From contig CAWKOH010000003.1 of NCBI GenBank assembly GCA_963851245.1, positions 558,001 to 622,000 on the forward strand: 64,000 bases of DNA. Direction: 5' to 3'. The notes under the pieces were generated by a model. That model searched no databases. It was not told where the DNA came from and saw only the letters and a program-made list of their open reading frames with translations. Positions 21,994 through 30,841 of the stretch are shown piece after piece. Numbering within the stretch: position 1 is the stretch's first letter; each line of letters opens with the position of its first letter. This DNA comes from CAWKOH01 sp963851245. Its GTDB lineage: Bacteria; Actinomycetota; Acidimicrobiia; Acidimicrobiales; Palsa-688. The translations under genes were made by a program, and so were the position numbers.

Positions 21994-22761
21994 ATGACTG
22001 CGCTCTTGATTTTGGGCGCGGTGCTCTACGGTGCCGCCATCGGGTCCTTCCTGAACGTGGTGATCTACCGGGTCCCGCTCAAGAAGTCGATATCGAAACC
22101 GCCGTCGGCTTGCCCGAAATGCGGCAACGACATCCAGTGGTACGACAACATCCCAATCGTCTCGTGGGTGCTCCTGCGGGGCCGCTGCCGGAACTGCGGC
22201 GAGCCCATCTCGGTGCGTTACCCGCTCGTCGAAGCCCTGACGGCGGCGTTGTTCGTATTGGTGGCCCTGAGGTTCGGGTGGAGCTGGACTCTCCCGGCCA
22301 TGATCATCTTCGTGGCCGGTCTGGTGGCGCTGGCCTTCACCGATCTTGACCATCTGCTCTTGCCCAGAGCCATCGTGTACCCGGTGGCCGGGTTGGTCCT
22401 GGCCGCCCTCCTGATCGCGACCGTCGTGCAGGGAAGCTGGCACCGCCTGCTCGTGGCGCTGCTGTGCGCTCTGGTCGAGTTTCTTCTCCTCTTCACCATC
22501 AATTTCATCAGCCCTCGCTCCATGGGTTTCGGTGATGTCCGTTTTGGACCCCTGATAGCCCTGGCTCTGGGCTGGCTGGGCTGGATCTATGCCTTCTTCG
22601 GTTTTCTGGCCGCCAACCTGGCCGGAGCGGTCGTGGGCCTGATCCTGATCGCCGTCGGTCGCACGGGTCGCAAAACTCCCATCCCCTTCGGCGTGTTCCT
22701 GGCTCTGGGCGCCGTGGTCGCCATCGCCTTCGGCGGCCTCATCCACTACCGCGTGGCCTGA
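21994..22761 (+). CDS. pilD: Type IV prepilin peptidase/N-methyltransferase PilD
   Basis: Integral membrane aspartic protease that cleaves the class III leader of prepilins and methylates the new N terminus. The 255-residue protein has the N-terminal cytoplasmic zinc motif with C40, C43, C65 and C68, and catalytic aspartates in FTDLDH (117-119) and MGFGDVR (D181). Seven or eight hydrophobic segments are visible. It is the only pilus gene on the plus strand and lies about 8 kb from its presumed substrates at 29.97-31.39 kb. The minus-strand frame opposite it is a compositional shadow. Confidence 0.94.
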   Translation: MTALLILGAVLYGAAIGSFLNVVIYRVPLKKSISKPPSACPKCGNDIQWYDNIPIVSWVLLRGRCRNCGEPISVRYPLVEALTAALFVLVALRFGWSWTLPAMIIFVAGLVALAFTDLDHLLLPRAIVYPVAGLVLAALLIATVVQGSWHRLLVALLCALVEFLLLFTINFISPRSMGFGDVRFGPLIALALGWLGWIYAFFGFLAANLAGAVVGLILIAVGRTGRKTPIPFGVFLALGAVVAIAFGGLIHYRVA

Positions 22762-22771
22762 GGGCGCGCCG

Positions 22772-23251
22772 TCAGCCTTCAACGGAACGGAGTCCGAGCA
22801 GGTCCGCTACGGCCTCGACGGCCAACCGGTAGCCGAGCCCACCCAGTCCCGTAATGCATCCGGTCGCCACCGGCGCCACCACCGAGGTTCGCCGCCAAGC
22901 TTCCCGAGAGTCCGGATTGGACAGATGCAGTTCAATGACCGGACCGTCGAAGGCCGCCAGGGCGTCGTGCAAAGACCAGGCGTAGTGGGTTAGCGCCCCC
23001 GGGTTGATGATGATGGCGGCGGCCCGGCCCCGAGCTCCGTGGATCAACTCGACCAGGTCACCCTCGTGCTGCGACTGGTGGTGCTCGACCACCAGTCCGA
23101 ACCGGCCGGCGCAGCTCGACGCCGTGGCCACGTGGTCGACCAGGGTGGAGGATCCGTAGATCTCCGGCTCTCGCTCGCCCAGCAGGTTGAGGTTCGGGCC
23201 GGACAGGAGCAGGACTGTCGTGCCGCCCTCTCCGACGGCCGTCACGGCCAC
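22772..23251 (-). CDS. aroQ: 3-dehydroquinate dehydratase, type II
   Basis: Third step of the shikimate pathway. SGPNLNLLGEREPEIYG supplies the catalytic Tyr (Y32) and Arg (R27), INPGALTHYAWSLHDAL contributes N83 and H89, and ELHLSN holds the late histidine. The 159-residue length is normal for the dodecameric type II enzyme. It converges with pilD, leaving ten bases between stops, and overlaps the aroB stop by ten bases. Confidence 0.96.
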   Translation of the reverse strand: MAVTAVGEGGTTVLLLSGPNLNLLGEREPEIYGSSTLVDHVATASSCAGRFGLVVEHHQSQHEGDLVELIHGARGRAAAIIINPGALTHYAWSLHDALAAFDGPVIELHLSNPDSREAWRRTSVVAPVATGCITGLGGLGYRLAVEAVADLLGLRSVEG

Positions 23252-24253
23252 GCCCCCTCGAGGGTGGCCGTTACCTCGTCTGGGGTTACGCCCACCAGCT
23301 CCAGGCCGGTCGGGCCGTCGAGCACGAAGATCAGGCCCCGGCTGCTGGCCTTCTTGTCACGGGCCATGACGGTGACCAGCTCGGCCGGGTCGAGCCCCGG
23401 TGGTGGCCGCATGGGCAGGTCGTAGGAGGAGACCACCGCCTCGTGTTCGGCCACCCGCTCGCTATCTATGCGACCCAGGCGATGGGCCAGCCGAGCTGCG
23501 AAGACCAGACCGATGGCGACGGCTTCCCCGTGCCGCAGGTCGTATCGACCGGTGGTCTCCAGGGCATGGGCGAGAGTGTGGCCGTAGTTCAGCAGAGCCC
23601 GCCGGCCCGATCCGCTCTCCCGCTCGTCCTCGGCCACGATGGCCGCCTTGCAAGCGACGCATTCGGCCACCGCGTCCTCGAGGGACAGATCTCGCAGGCG
23701 GTCCACGCCGAGGAAGGCGTACTTGGCCATCTCCCCCAGCCCGCTCCGGTACTCCCGGGGCGGCAGGGTGCCAAGGGTCTCGGTGTCACACAGCACGGCG
23801 CTGGGTTGCCAGAAGGCCCCGACCAGATTCTTGCCTTCTTTGAGGTTGACTCCGGTCTTTCCGCCTATGGCGGCGTCCACCTGCCCGAGAAGTGAGGTCG
23901 GGACGTGCACTACCCGTACCCCGCGGTGGTAGACGGCGGCGGCGAAGCCAGCCACGTCGGTCACCACTCCCCCACCTACGGCCACCACCACGTCGTTCCT
24001 GTGCAGCCCCCACCTGGCGAAGCCGCGACAGAGCTCCTCGACCGTCTCCAGGTTCTTCGCCTCTTCCCCGTCATCGATGAAAAAGGTGTGCTGCTCGATG
24101 CCACAGTCGACTTCCCACGGGATGGTCTCTTGGCTGACGACCGCAGCGCACGACGGCGCCCACGGGTATCAACTCGGCCAAGCGGTGGCGAGCGCCGCCT
24201 CCGACGACCACGGGGTAGGAGCGATCCCCGAGGTCGATTGTGAGTTCATGCAT
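23242..24253 (-). CDS. aroB: 3-dehydroquinate synthase (frame interrupted once)
   Basis: Second step of the shikimate pathway: NAD- and metal-dependent cyclisation of DAHP. GGGVVTDVAGFAA is the NAD-binding motif, PTSLLGQVDAAIGGKTGVN is the substrate loop, and LNYGHTLAHALE and HGEAVAIGL carry zinc ligands. The N-terminal strand MHELTIDLGDRSYPVVVG starts at ATG 24253. One frame change near 24150-24160 separates AELIPVGA from AAVVSQETIPWEVDCG. It overlaps aroK by eight bases. Confidence 0.93.
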
Positions 24254-24782
24254 CCGAGGGTGTGCTCCGCTCTTTCAAGGCGGCGACGATCTTGTCGACG
24301 ACCTGCGGCGGGGACATGCGGTCCACGTCGAAGACCAGATCGGCCAGCTCGGAATAGATCGGCGCCCTCTGTTCGTAGAGCCGAGCCATGGCTTCGGCCG
24401 GCCCGCCATCGAGCAACGGCCGTCCCGCGCCGGCGCCGACGCGGCGCACAAGGGTCGAAACATCGGCCCGGAGCCAGACGATCAAGCCGCCCCGGCGGAT
24501 GAAGGCCCGGTTGTCGGGATCCAGTACCGCGCCTCCGGCGACAGACACCACGGCGGGACCCTCCGACGTGCAGGCTTCGGCCAGAACCCTCGCTTCTTCG
24601 GCCCGGAAGGCCGGCTCACCCTCGGCCTTCCATATCTCGGGCACGCTTTTGCCTGTCTGGCGCTCGATCTCGTCGTCGCTGTCCAGGTAGGGCCACCCGA
24701 GCCGATCGGCCAGAAGCTTGCCCGTGGTGCTCTTGCCGGCGCCCATCATCCCGATGAGGAGGACTCGCGAAGCGTTCTTCAT
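24246..24782 (-). CDS. aroK: Shikimate kinase
   Basis: Phosphorylates shikimate at the 3-hydroxyl. The P-loop GMMGAGKST is at residues 11-19, the shikimate-binding DSDDEIE at 34-40, FRAEEARVL follows, and VAGGAVL and the lid arginines (GRPLLDG) are present. Length is 178 residues. The ATG at 24782 overlaps the aroC stop (ATGA). Confidence 0.95.
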   Translation of the reverse strand: MKNASRVLLIGMMGAGKSTTGKLLADRLGWPYLDSDDEIERQTGKSVPEIWKAEGEPAFRAEEARVLAEACTSEGPAVVSVAGGAVLDPDNRAFIRRGGLIVWLRADVSTLVRRVGAGAGRPLLDGGPAEAMARLYEQRAPIYSELADLVFDVDRMSPPQVVDKIVAALKERSTPSDA

Positions 24783-25946
24783 GGGTTCTCGCTCGAGAGG
24801 CTGTCCAGATAGGCCCGATGGTTGCGGAGGACCTCGGTCATGGAATCGCCGCCGAACTTCCGCAAGGCCTCACTTGCTATCACGAGGGCCATCATCGTCT
24901 CGGCCACGACACCCATGGCCGGCACGGCGGTCACATCTGTGCGCTCCTTGAAGGAGACCGCTCTCCTCCTTGCTCACGACGTCGACCGTTTTCAGAACCG
25001 GTCGGTTGAGAGTCGCCAGCGGCTTCATGGAGACGCGGGCCACTACCGGCTGACCGTTGCTCATGCCGCCCTCGATCCCGCCACTCCAGTTCGTCTCGCG
25101 GCCGTACTCGTCGGCATCCTGGTCCCAGGTGATGGGGTCGTGGGCCTCGGACCCTCTTCGCCCGGCCACGTCCATGGCGTCTCCGATCTCGACTCCCTTG
25201 ACGGCCTGGATACTGAGCAGAGCCTGGGCCAGGAGTCCGTCGAGGCGGCGGTCCCAGTGCACGTGGCTGCCCAAACCGACGGGCACCCCGTAGCCGATGA
25301 CTTCGACCACCCCGCCCAAGGAATCTCCGATCTTGGCCGCGGCCTTGATCTCGGCCACCATCGCTCCCTCGGTCTCGGGATCGAAGCACCGGACCTGTGA
25401 TTCGTCCACCTTGGGGAGGTCATCGAAACTGGGTCGACGGGCCGACTTCGACGCAACCGGTCCCATCTGGACCACGTGGCTGACGATGCCTACCCCCAGC
25501 TCGGCCAGGAAGCCCTTGGCTACCGCACCGGCTGCCACCCGGGCCGCGGTCTCCCGGGCCGAGGCCCGCTCGAGCACGTCACGGGCGTCGGTAAAGCCGT
25601 ACTTCTGCATGCCCGGCAGGTCGGCGTGACCGGGCCGCGGCTTGGTAAGCGGTTTCTCGGTGGCACCGGGGGCCGGGGACATCTCCTGTTCCCATTTGGG
25701 CCACTCCGTGTTGCCGATCTCGATGGCCACCGGCGAGCCGAGGGTGCGGCCATGCCGAATGCCACCCAGGAGAGTCAGCTCGTCCTGCTCGAAACGCATG
25801 CGCGGGCCCCGGCCGAAACCGAGGCGGCGCCGGGATAGCTCCGCCTGGATCTGCTCCGCTGTCACCGCCAGGCCGGCGGGCAGGCCTTCGACCACCACGA
25901 CGAGGCCCTTGCCGTGGGACTCTCCGGCGGTCAGGAAGCGGAGCAC
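24779..25946 (-). CDS. aroC: Chorismate synthase (frame interrupted once)
   Basis: Last step of the shikimate pathway, an FMN-dependent 1,4-elimination. Signatures are GESHGKGLVVVVEGLPAG, the RRRLGFGRGPRM region, RPGHADLPGMQKYG with RDVLERASARETAARVAAGA, and GGMSNGQPVVARVSMKP. The frame shifts near 24955-24962: SGLLQGAHR in one frame should read FKERTDVTAVPAMGVVAETM in the next, which runs to a stop at 24779-24781 overlapping aroK. The GTG start at 25946 has a -10 hexamer seven bases upstream. Confidence 0.93.
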
Positions 25947-25953
25947 CAGGCCG

Positions 25954-25959
25954 AGCCTA
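25954..25959 (-). promoter_or_regulatory. Candidate -10 element for a leaderless aroC transcript
   Basis: TAGGCT on the minus strand ends seven bases before the aroC GTG. This would give the aro genes their own promoter, separate from the pilus genes upstream. No ribosome-binding sequence precedes the GTG, which fits a leaderless start. Confidence 0.4.
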
Positions 25960-26042
25960 GTGGCCGCGGCGCCGGTCCCATCGGGGCTTGGTTACGCAGG
26001 AGGGGTTGACGATTCGGGGTCAGATCCGGCCCTGAGGCGTTG

Positions 26043-26312
26043 TCAGCTACCGAAGGGATTGCGAGCACTCACCGGTATGCCACCGGGAACTGTGGTTGCA
26101 ACCGGCTTCGCGGGTGTGGTCCCAGTCGGGCTGGGCGACTGCTCGCTCGCTGGCGCCGAGGCCGCCGGCTTGGACTTCGAGATGCCCGGAATCGAGTGGT
26201 GCAGCTCCTTGGTCCAGATAACACCGGCGGCCACCACCACCAACACGCCTACAAGGAGGAACAATCCGTATCGCTTCCAGGTGGGCAGAGGGCTCTTGGT
26301 TGCGTCAATCAT
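26043..26312 (-). CDS. Small single-span membrane protein, PilP-like
   Basis: An 89-residue protein with one N-terminal membrane helix (YGLFLLVGVLVVVAAGVIW, about residues 15-33), then a Lys/Pro/Ser/Ala-rich linker, ending in ARNPFGS. The pattern of an inner-membrane anchor, a Pro-rich linker and a terminal R-x-PF motif recalls the assembly protein PilP or GspC, but the folded HR domain is absent. It lies one base downstream of pilO, exactly where pilP sits in pilMNOP operons. I infer a pilus-assembly role from position; sequence alone is not diagnostic. Confidence 0.55.
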   Translation of the reverse strand: MIDATKSPLPTWKRYGLFLLVGVLVVVAAGVIWTKELHHSIPGISKSKPAASAPASEQSPSPTGTTPAKPVATTVPGGIPVSARNPFGS

Positions 26313-26313
26313 C

Positions 26314-26886
26314 TCAGGCTCCGGTGTAGAAGATGTTTGCCGTGATCTGCGCAGTCAGCTGCGACGTGCCAGAGATGCTCAGGCTCGTCACCACCACCGT
26401 ACGGGGCATGCTCGCCAGCCCGGAAAGGAACGACATGATCTGGGCGTACGAGCCGCCGGCGCTCATGGTCAGGCCGATGGATGGAGTCCCGGACGTCGAC
26501 GGCGAGCTGCCCGAGGCAGTCGACGACGAGCCGCCAGAAGGAGTCGCCGCCGGTGCAGACGGGCTGACGGCCGAGAGGGTGACTCCGCTGGCGGTCGCTA
26601 CCGTGTGCAGCTGGTTAAGGGTGGTGTCCAGCTGCGGGCTGCTCGGGACGGCGGCATCGAGGACAGAAAGAGCAGCCTTGTCAGCCGGGATATCTGCTTT
26701 CAGCGCGTCGAGCTGAGTAACCTGATTGCGAAGCTGGGAGACCTTGAGCTCGGCTGTGGCGTGAGCCTTGTGGGCCGCCGAGAGATCCCGGGTCTCAGGC
26801 CGGAACAGGGCGAAGTACCAGATCACCAGTACGACGACCGCTGCCGCGGCGGCAATGCCGCCAATTCGTTTCATGGACGTGTTCAT
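26314..26886 (-). CDS. pilO: Type IV pilus assembly protein PilO
   Basis: Inner-membrane alignment-complex protein of 190 residues. An N-terminal helix (IGGIAAAAAVVVLVIWYFALF, about 8-28) is followed by a coiled-coil stretch (AELKVSQLRNQVTQLDALK), then a ferredoxin-like periplasmic domain containing SYAQIMSFLSGLASMPRTVVVTSLSIS, typical of PilO. A Ser/Thr/Gly-rich insert near residues 110-133 is an oddity. The start overlaps the stop of the PilM-PilN fusion by four bases (ATGA). Confidence 0.82.
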   Translation of the reverse strand: MNTSMKRIGGIAAAAAVVVLVIWYFALFRPETRDLSAAHKAHATAELKVSQLRNQVTQLDALKADIPADKAALSVLDAAVPSSPQLDTTLNQLHTVATASGVTLSAVSPSAPAATPSGGSSSTASGSSPSTSGTPSIGLTMSAGGSYAQIMSFLSGLASMPRTVVVTSLSISGTSQLTAQITANIFYTGA

Positions 26887-28568
26887 TGCTTTACCGCCTC
26901 GGCTCTCGAACTCTGGGCCACCTTGGTGACGTCCGCGGTGGAGCTGAAGGTGACTTCACCCTGGTTTCCTGCGACTGTGATCCCGGTTACCCACGTTCCC
27001 TCGAGGGACTGGTCCTGAGCGAGGCCGTCCAGCCAGGCGGAGACGACCGGAAGTCCCCCGTTCCCTTTGACGCTGAAGGTCAGGGTGCCGACCCCGGGGG
27101 TGGTCGAGGAACTCGATGACGCCGAGGGATTGACGCGGGTTCCGTTGAAGCTGCTCAGCGACACGTTGGGGGGCATGACGGCCGCCAGTTGGCCGAGCAG
27201 GCGGACCCAATCGATGTCTCCCTGGAGGGTGCCGACGACGATCTGGGCCTGGGATTGCACCTTGCCATGTACGGCCGTGGCCGCTTGCAACTGGTTGACC
27301 TGCGTGGTCAGAGCTTGAACCTGGTGCTGGGCCGACCTCACCTGGTTCTGCGCCATATGAACGGTCAGAAGCTCGCCCGCTCCGACCACACCGAGAAACG
27401 CAGCCAGACCGGCGACTCCGGCAGCTGCCACGCCCATGATCTGGCGGGCCCTGCGAGCGGCCGCCACCTCCTCTGGTAAAACCGAAAGCCTGATGAGGGG
27501 TGACCCGACCGGCCATAGCGCCAGACCAACAGCTGTGGTAGCGCTCGCGGCGGCCTTTTCTATGTCATCCCGCTCCAAACCCATGTCGCCGAAGCTGACT
27601 GAAGAGAACGGATCGACCTGTAGCAGGCTGGCCTGGATGGTGCCGCCGAGGGCAGCCGCCAGGCCTTCCGTCTGTGAGGCTCCGCCGGTGATGAGGAGCC
27701 GCTCTATGGTGGCTCCTTCGGTCTGGGCCATGAAGAAGTCGACGGTTCCCCTGACGTCCTCGGCCAGATCTCTCAACTCGGCCGACATGACCTTCCGGGC
27801 CTGAGCGACTTGCTGCGTCGCTCCGGGTACGGAGCCCCGCTTGAGCCGTTCTGCGGCCGCCATCTCGAGGTGCATGGCGTTGGCGATGGTCTCAGTGACG
27901 TTGTCGCCACCGACGGTGAGACTGCGGATGAAGCGTGGCACGCCCCCCTGGCGGACCGCCACGGTCGTCAACTCAGCGCCTATAGAGACGATCACCTCCG
28001 CCGTCGACGGGTCGCTCTCCGGTGCAGGGGGTACGGCACGAATGAGAGCAAGAGGGGCGGCGTCCATGGCGACGGCATTCAGTCCGGCGCCCTTGAGGGC
28101 CGCCAGGTGGGTACGCAGAACTTCACGATGAGCGGCAACAATAAGAACGCGCATGGTCTGGCCCGGCGTAGGCTTCTGATCGCCATTGGGGCCCTTCCCG
28201 TCGTCGAGAACACTGAAGTCGAAGCTGGCCTCGTCCATGGCGATGGGAATGAGTTCCTGGGCATCGAACTTCAGCGATGAACGCAGATCTTCTGCGTTCA
28301 AGGCAGGGACCTCGGCCTGGCGGACGAACACCCGCGGACCTGAGATCCCGGTGACCACCTTCGTCCTGCTGAAGCCCCCCTCGGCCCAGAGCCGCCGGAG
28401 AGCTTCGCTCACGCCCGGTATGTTGATGATCTCGCCATCTACCACATAGCCGTGCGGGAGCCCGATCTGCGCATATCGGCGCAGCACCCGGCGTCCCTGG
28501 CTGGTATCTATCTCGGCGGCTCGCACGGCCGAGGACCCGATGTCCAAGCCGATGCTTATCGAATCCAC
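26883..28568 (-). CDS. PilM-PilN fusion protein, type IV pilus assembly
   Basis: One 561-residue reading frame carries two normally separate proteins. Residues 1 to about 350 are PilM: an actin-like ATPase fold with IGLDIGSSAVRAAEI at the N terminus, FDAQELIPIAMDEASFDF in the middle and LLITGGASQTEGLAAAL as the second nucleotide motif. From about 360 on, RLSVLPEEVAAARRA, a membrane helix (VAAAGVAGLAAFLGVVGAGELL), a coiled coil (VRSAQHQVQALTTQVNQLQ) and a C-terminal domain match PilN. The GTG start at 28568 is chosen because GGGAGAG lies six bases upstream; upstream in-frame sequence is not PilM-like. Fusion fixes PilM to the membrane, where it normally binds the PilN N terminus. Confidence 0.85.
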   Translation of the reverse strand: MDSISIGLDIGSSAVRAAEIDTSQGRRVLRRYAQIGLPHGYVVDGEIINIPGVSEALRRLWAEGGFSRTKVVTGISGPRVFVRQAEVPALNAEDLRSSLKFDAQELIPIAMDEASFDFSVLDDGKGPNGDQKPTPGQTMRVLIVAAHREVLRTHLAALKGAGLNAVAMDAAPLALIRAVPPAPESDPSTAEVIVSIGAELTTVAVRQGGVPRFIRSLTVGGDNVTETIANAMHLEMAAAERLKRGSVPGATQQVAQARKVMSAELRDLAEDVRGTVDFFMAQTEGATIERLLITGGASQTEGLAAALGGTIQASLLQVDPFSSVSFGDMGLERDDIEKAAASATTAVGLALWPVGSPLIRLSVLPEEVAAARRARQIMGVAAAGVAGLAAFLGVVGAGELLTVHMAQNQVRSAQHQVQALTTQVNQLQAATAVHGKVQSQAQIVVGTLQGDIDWVRLLGQLAAVMPPNVSLSSFNGTRVNPSASSSSSTTPGVGTLTFSVKGNGGLPVVSAWLDGLAQDQSLEGTWVTGITVAGNQGEVTFSSTADVTKVAQSSRAEAVKQ

Positions 28569-29884
28569 GTTGTCTCTCCCGCTCCGGGTACGGTCGTCAT
28601 CGACATGAGTATCGGCTCGTTGGTTGCCTTCTTTACCGAAAGTCGAGAAACCCCGGGCCACCCGTGTAGATAGCCGCAGTTGATCCCGGCCTGTACCACC
28701 GTCGCACCGACGAGGATCAGCTCGCCCGCCCACCACCAGAGCGACGTCGTGCCGTCACTGCGTGGCATGGCCCAAAATATCGCCAGCACCGGCCATACCC
28801 AATCTTGCCAACGGACCTGGCGGTAGTTGGCCATTCCCACGTAAGCCAGCAGGAAGAGTCCGGGAGCCCAGTAGTACGAGTAGTTGATGGCTTCCGAGAA
28901 CGGTCGGATGAGCATTATCGAGCCGGCGGCCGCGAGGACCTCCGGTGCCCTCTTGGCCCGTCGGCAGTACCAGCCCGCCACCACCGAGAGCAATAGGCCA
29001 GTCGCTCTGCTCACCTCTGAGGTCTTGACCCCGAGCCACGTGACGTAGATGGCGGAATGGCCCTCATAGCCGCTGACCAGGTTGACGGGCGACAACAGCG
29101 CTTTGGAGGCATCGGCCCAGTCCACGCTGAGAGCGAAACCGGCCAGCAGTGCCGGTAGGGCGCAGGCAACCGCGAGGCAACGCAGCCTGCTTCCGCGAGG
29201 AGTTATGCAGACTAGGAACGGGAGGAGTGCCAACCCGGTCTGTTTGAACGAGATCGCAACCGAGAGCATAAAGGCGGCCCGGACGGAGTTGCCTCTGAGG
29301 ATGTTTCGCAGAGAGTACAGAATGAAGGCCAGAGCGAGTGCGTCCTCGAAATGACCCCAGTAGTAGGCCGGCACCAAAACAACGAGGGATGCCAGTACCT
29401 GACCTAGCCACAAGCGGCGACGAACTCCGAGCTCCGCCGCCAATCTCCTCACCGCATGCAGGAAGACGATCGCGAACAACAGGCTGTAGGGTCCGGCAAC
29501 CAGCCACGCACTCGGATGTGCAACTAGATACGGTGATCCTTCAACCAGCCGGTAGTGGTCTATTAGCCCACTGGCAGGCGCCATCACGATGAAGGACAGC
29601 GGTAGCGAGTAGGACAAAGTCCCTTGGTAGACGTATCCCAATGCCCCGTGCCAAACAAAGCGCCCGGCGTCGACAGCCATCCACAGGTCTCCAGGCACCA
29701 TCCAGAAGTGTCCGCGTCTGAGCCATCCGTCGATAAAGAGGCTGTACGCCATAGCGATGACTCCGAAGACCAACCCGACGATTGCTGAGGAAGTCCAGCA
29801 GCGAATCGGGCTGTAAACGGGATCTGGCTCTAACCCAGAGGTAGCCCCGACCGGGCGTGCCTCGCCATATGCGTTCGCATCCAT
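28556..29884 (-). CDS. Polytopic membrane protein, probable GT-C/GT87-type glycosyltransferase
   Basis: A 442-residue protein with about ten hydrophobic segments. It has the layout of lipid-linked-sugar glycosyltransferases (GT-C fold): a first helix, then an acidic loop (DGWLRRGHFWMVPGDLW), and repeated helix pairs. The ribosome site GAGGAGCG precedes ATG 29884, and the stop overlaps the pilMN start. It sits between the pilins and pilMN, so pilin glycosylation is a reasonable guess. Base composition looks less GC-rich than its neighbours, hinting at separate ancestry. No catalytic motif is decisive; another membrane enzyme or transporter is possible. Confidence 0.5.
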   Translation of the reverse strand: MDANAYGEARPVGATSGLEPDPVYSPIRCWTSSAIVGLVFGVIAMAYSLFIDGWLRRGHFWMVPGDLWMAVDAGRFVWHGALGYVYQGTLSYSLPLSFIVMAPASGLIDHYRLVEGSPYLVAHPSAWLVAGPYSLLFAIVFLHAVRRLAAELGVRRRLWLGQVLASLVVLVPAYYWGHFEDALALAFILYSLRNILRGNSVRAAFMLSVAISFKQTGLALLPFLVCITPRGSRLRCLAVACALPALLAGFALSVDWADASKALLSPVNLVSGYEGHSAIYVTWLGVKTSEVSRATGLLLSVVAGWYCRRAKRAPEVLAAAGSIMLIRPFSEAINYSYYWAPGLFLLAYVGMANYRQVRWQDWVWPVLAIFWAMPRSDGTTSLWWWAGELILVGATVVQAGINCGYLHGWPGVSRLSVKKATNEPILMSMTTVPGAGETTWIR

Positions 29885-29912
29885 CTTTCCCGCGCTCCTC
29901 GCTGTCCGCGGC

Positions 29913-29939
29913 TGGGGCCCCGCTTGACGCGGGGCCCCA
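29913..29939 (-). terminator. Hairpin after the first pilin gene
   Basis: A perfect 11-pair stem (TGGGGCCCCGC/GCGGGGCCCCA) with a five-base loop lies about 30 bases past the pilin stop. No T run follows in this copy, so read-through into the glycosyltransferase and pilMNO genes may occur. It belongs to the duplicated unit. Confidence 0.55.
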
Positions 29940-29969
29940 ACTTGGATTTCTCAGGTTTGGGTGAACTGT

Positions 29970-30525
29970 TTAGAAGCTGGTGTAGTAGGTGTTCGTGGCG
30001 CCGCTGTCATCGGTACCGGGGGTGGTCCCAGCCGAGCCGGCGGTGGGCGCAGTCGGCGGCGGGGAACGCGGCATTCGCCGTACAGGCGCCCTTCGACTCG
30101 GCGTAGCCGGTGAAGGAGTTGGCGGGGTCATCGCTCTGGCAGGATGAAGTAGCAGTTGCCATCCTTGCCTTGAGCCTGGAGAAGGACGGCGTTGCCGCTG
30201 TCCCCGAGCGTCACTGACACCTGGTTCGGGACGGAGGTGCCGGCCGCGCCGTTGGTCCAGTTGATGCCCGACCTTCGATGCTCGACATGTCAGTGGTGGT
30301 GGAGTCGAAGGCCTGGGTGTTGGTCCACTGGGTCTGCTCGGCCGTCAGGGCGTTACGCAGGTTGGACTGGGCCGCCCGGGCGTTGGCCGAGTTGCGAGCC
30401 CCGAGGAAGGTGGGGATGGCGATGGCCAGCAGGATGGCGATGATCAGCACCACGACCATGAGTTCGATGAGGGTGAAGCCCTCTTCCTCGTCACGCTCGA
30501 GACGCTGCTTGATTGCAGTCAGCAT
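29970..30525 (-). CDS. pilA: Type IV major pilin, copy 1 (frame interrupted)
   Basis: Prepilin with a 16-residue charged leader ending in glycine (MLTAIKQRLERDEEEG), then FTLIELMVVVLIIAILLAIAIP, the class III cleavage site with the essential glutamate at mature position 5. PilD would cleave G16/F17. The globular part matches copy 2 but is broken: relative to copy 2 there are two extra bases near 30268-30272, one near 30139-30141 and one near 30057-30060. I consider these probable sequence errors, although silencing of one copy cannot be excluded. Preceded by a c-di-GMP riboswitch. Confidence 0.85.
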
Positions 30526-30611
30526 TAGGGTTGTTGCCTTTCGGTTTGGGGTTATGGCTGCGAGCCGCTTTCGAACCCCTCACCCCCGCCCGGACAATCC
30601 GATCGAGCGAT

Positions 30612-30691
30612 CCTGGCAGTCCGGCTGACCCTCGCCGTTCGGCGTCCGGTCCCGTGGCTTTGCGTCACCGCCTCTCGACGGTTTTGCTTTT
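30612..30691 (-). promoter_or_regulatory. Cyclic di-GMP-I riboswitch (GEMM-I), upstream of pilin copy 1
   Basis: The minus-strand RNA has the class I aptamer order: AGCAAAACC, a P2 stem closed by a GAGA (GNRA) tetraloop, the invariant GACGCAAAGCC (30666 to 30656), ACGGG, a GC stem, and GGUCAGCCGGACUGCC, the tetraloop-receptor and P3 side. The match to the GEMM-I consensus is strong. Its end is about 85 bases upstream of the pilin ATG at 30525. Differences from copy 2 largely keep pairing (for example G-U to A-U in P2). Whether binding turns expression on or off is not evident. Confidence 0.85.
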
Positions 30692-30784
30692 GATCTCGAG
30701 CGCTGCTCGCACCCAAACCATCGGCGCAGACCGTGGTCACATAAGCGATTTCCGGAACTTCTGGCCCGCGGTCAGGCAAAGAAA

Positions 30785-30811
30785 TGGGGCCCCGCTTGGC
30801 GCGGGGCCCCA
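30785..30811 (-). terminator. Terminator after the second pilin gene
   Basis: The same 11-pair stem as in the other copy (TGGGGCCCCGC/GCGGGGCCCCA, five-base loop), here followed on the minus strand by ATTTCTTT. It should terminate the message of pilin copy 2 before copy 1, giving each pilin its own transcript. Confidence 0.7.
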
Positions 30812-30841
30812 ACTTGGATTTCTCAGGTTTGGGTGAACTGT

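Larger units (their letters stand above)
30526..30841 (-). other. Intergenic leader between pilin copies
   Basis: This non-coding stretch holds the 5' leader and c-di-GMP riboswitch of pilin copy 1, a short unique segment (about 30729-30784) and the terminator hairpin of copy 2. The promoter of copy 1 must lie in or near the unique segment, but I cannot identify a -10 or -35 element with confidence. No open frame with coding character is seen. Confidence 0.6.

Noticed and set aside
21925..22782. 285-residue minus-strand open frame opposite pilD
   Set aside because: It is rich in Asp/Gln/His/Gly with no family resemblance, and the plus-strand frame has all PilD motifs. Antisense frames stay open by composition in GC-rich DNA.
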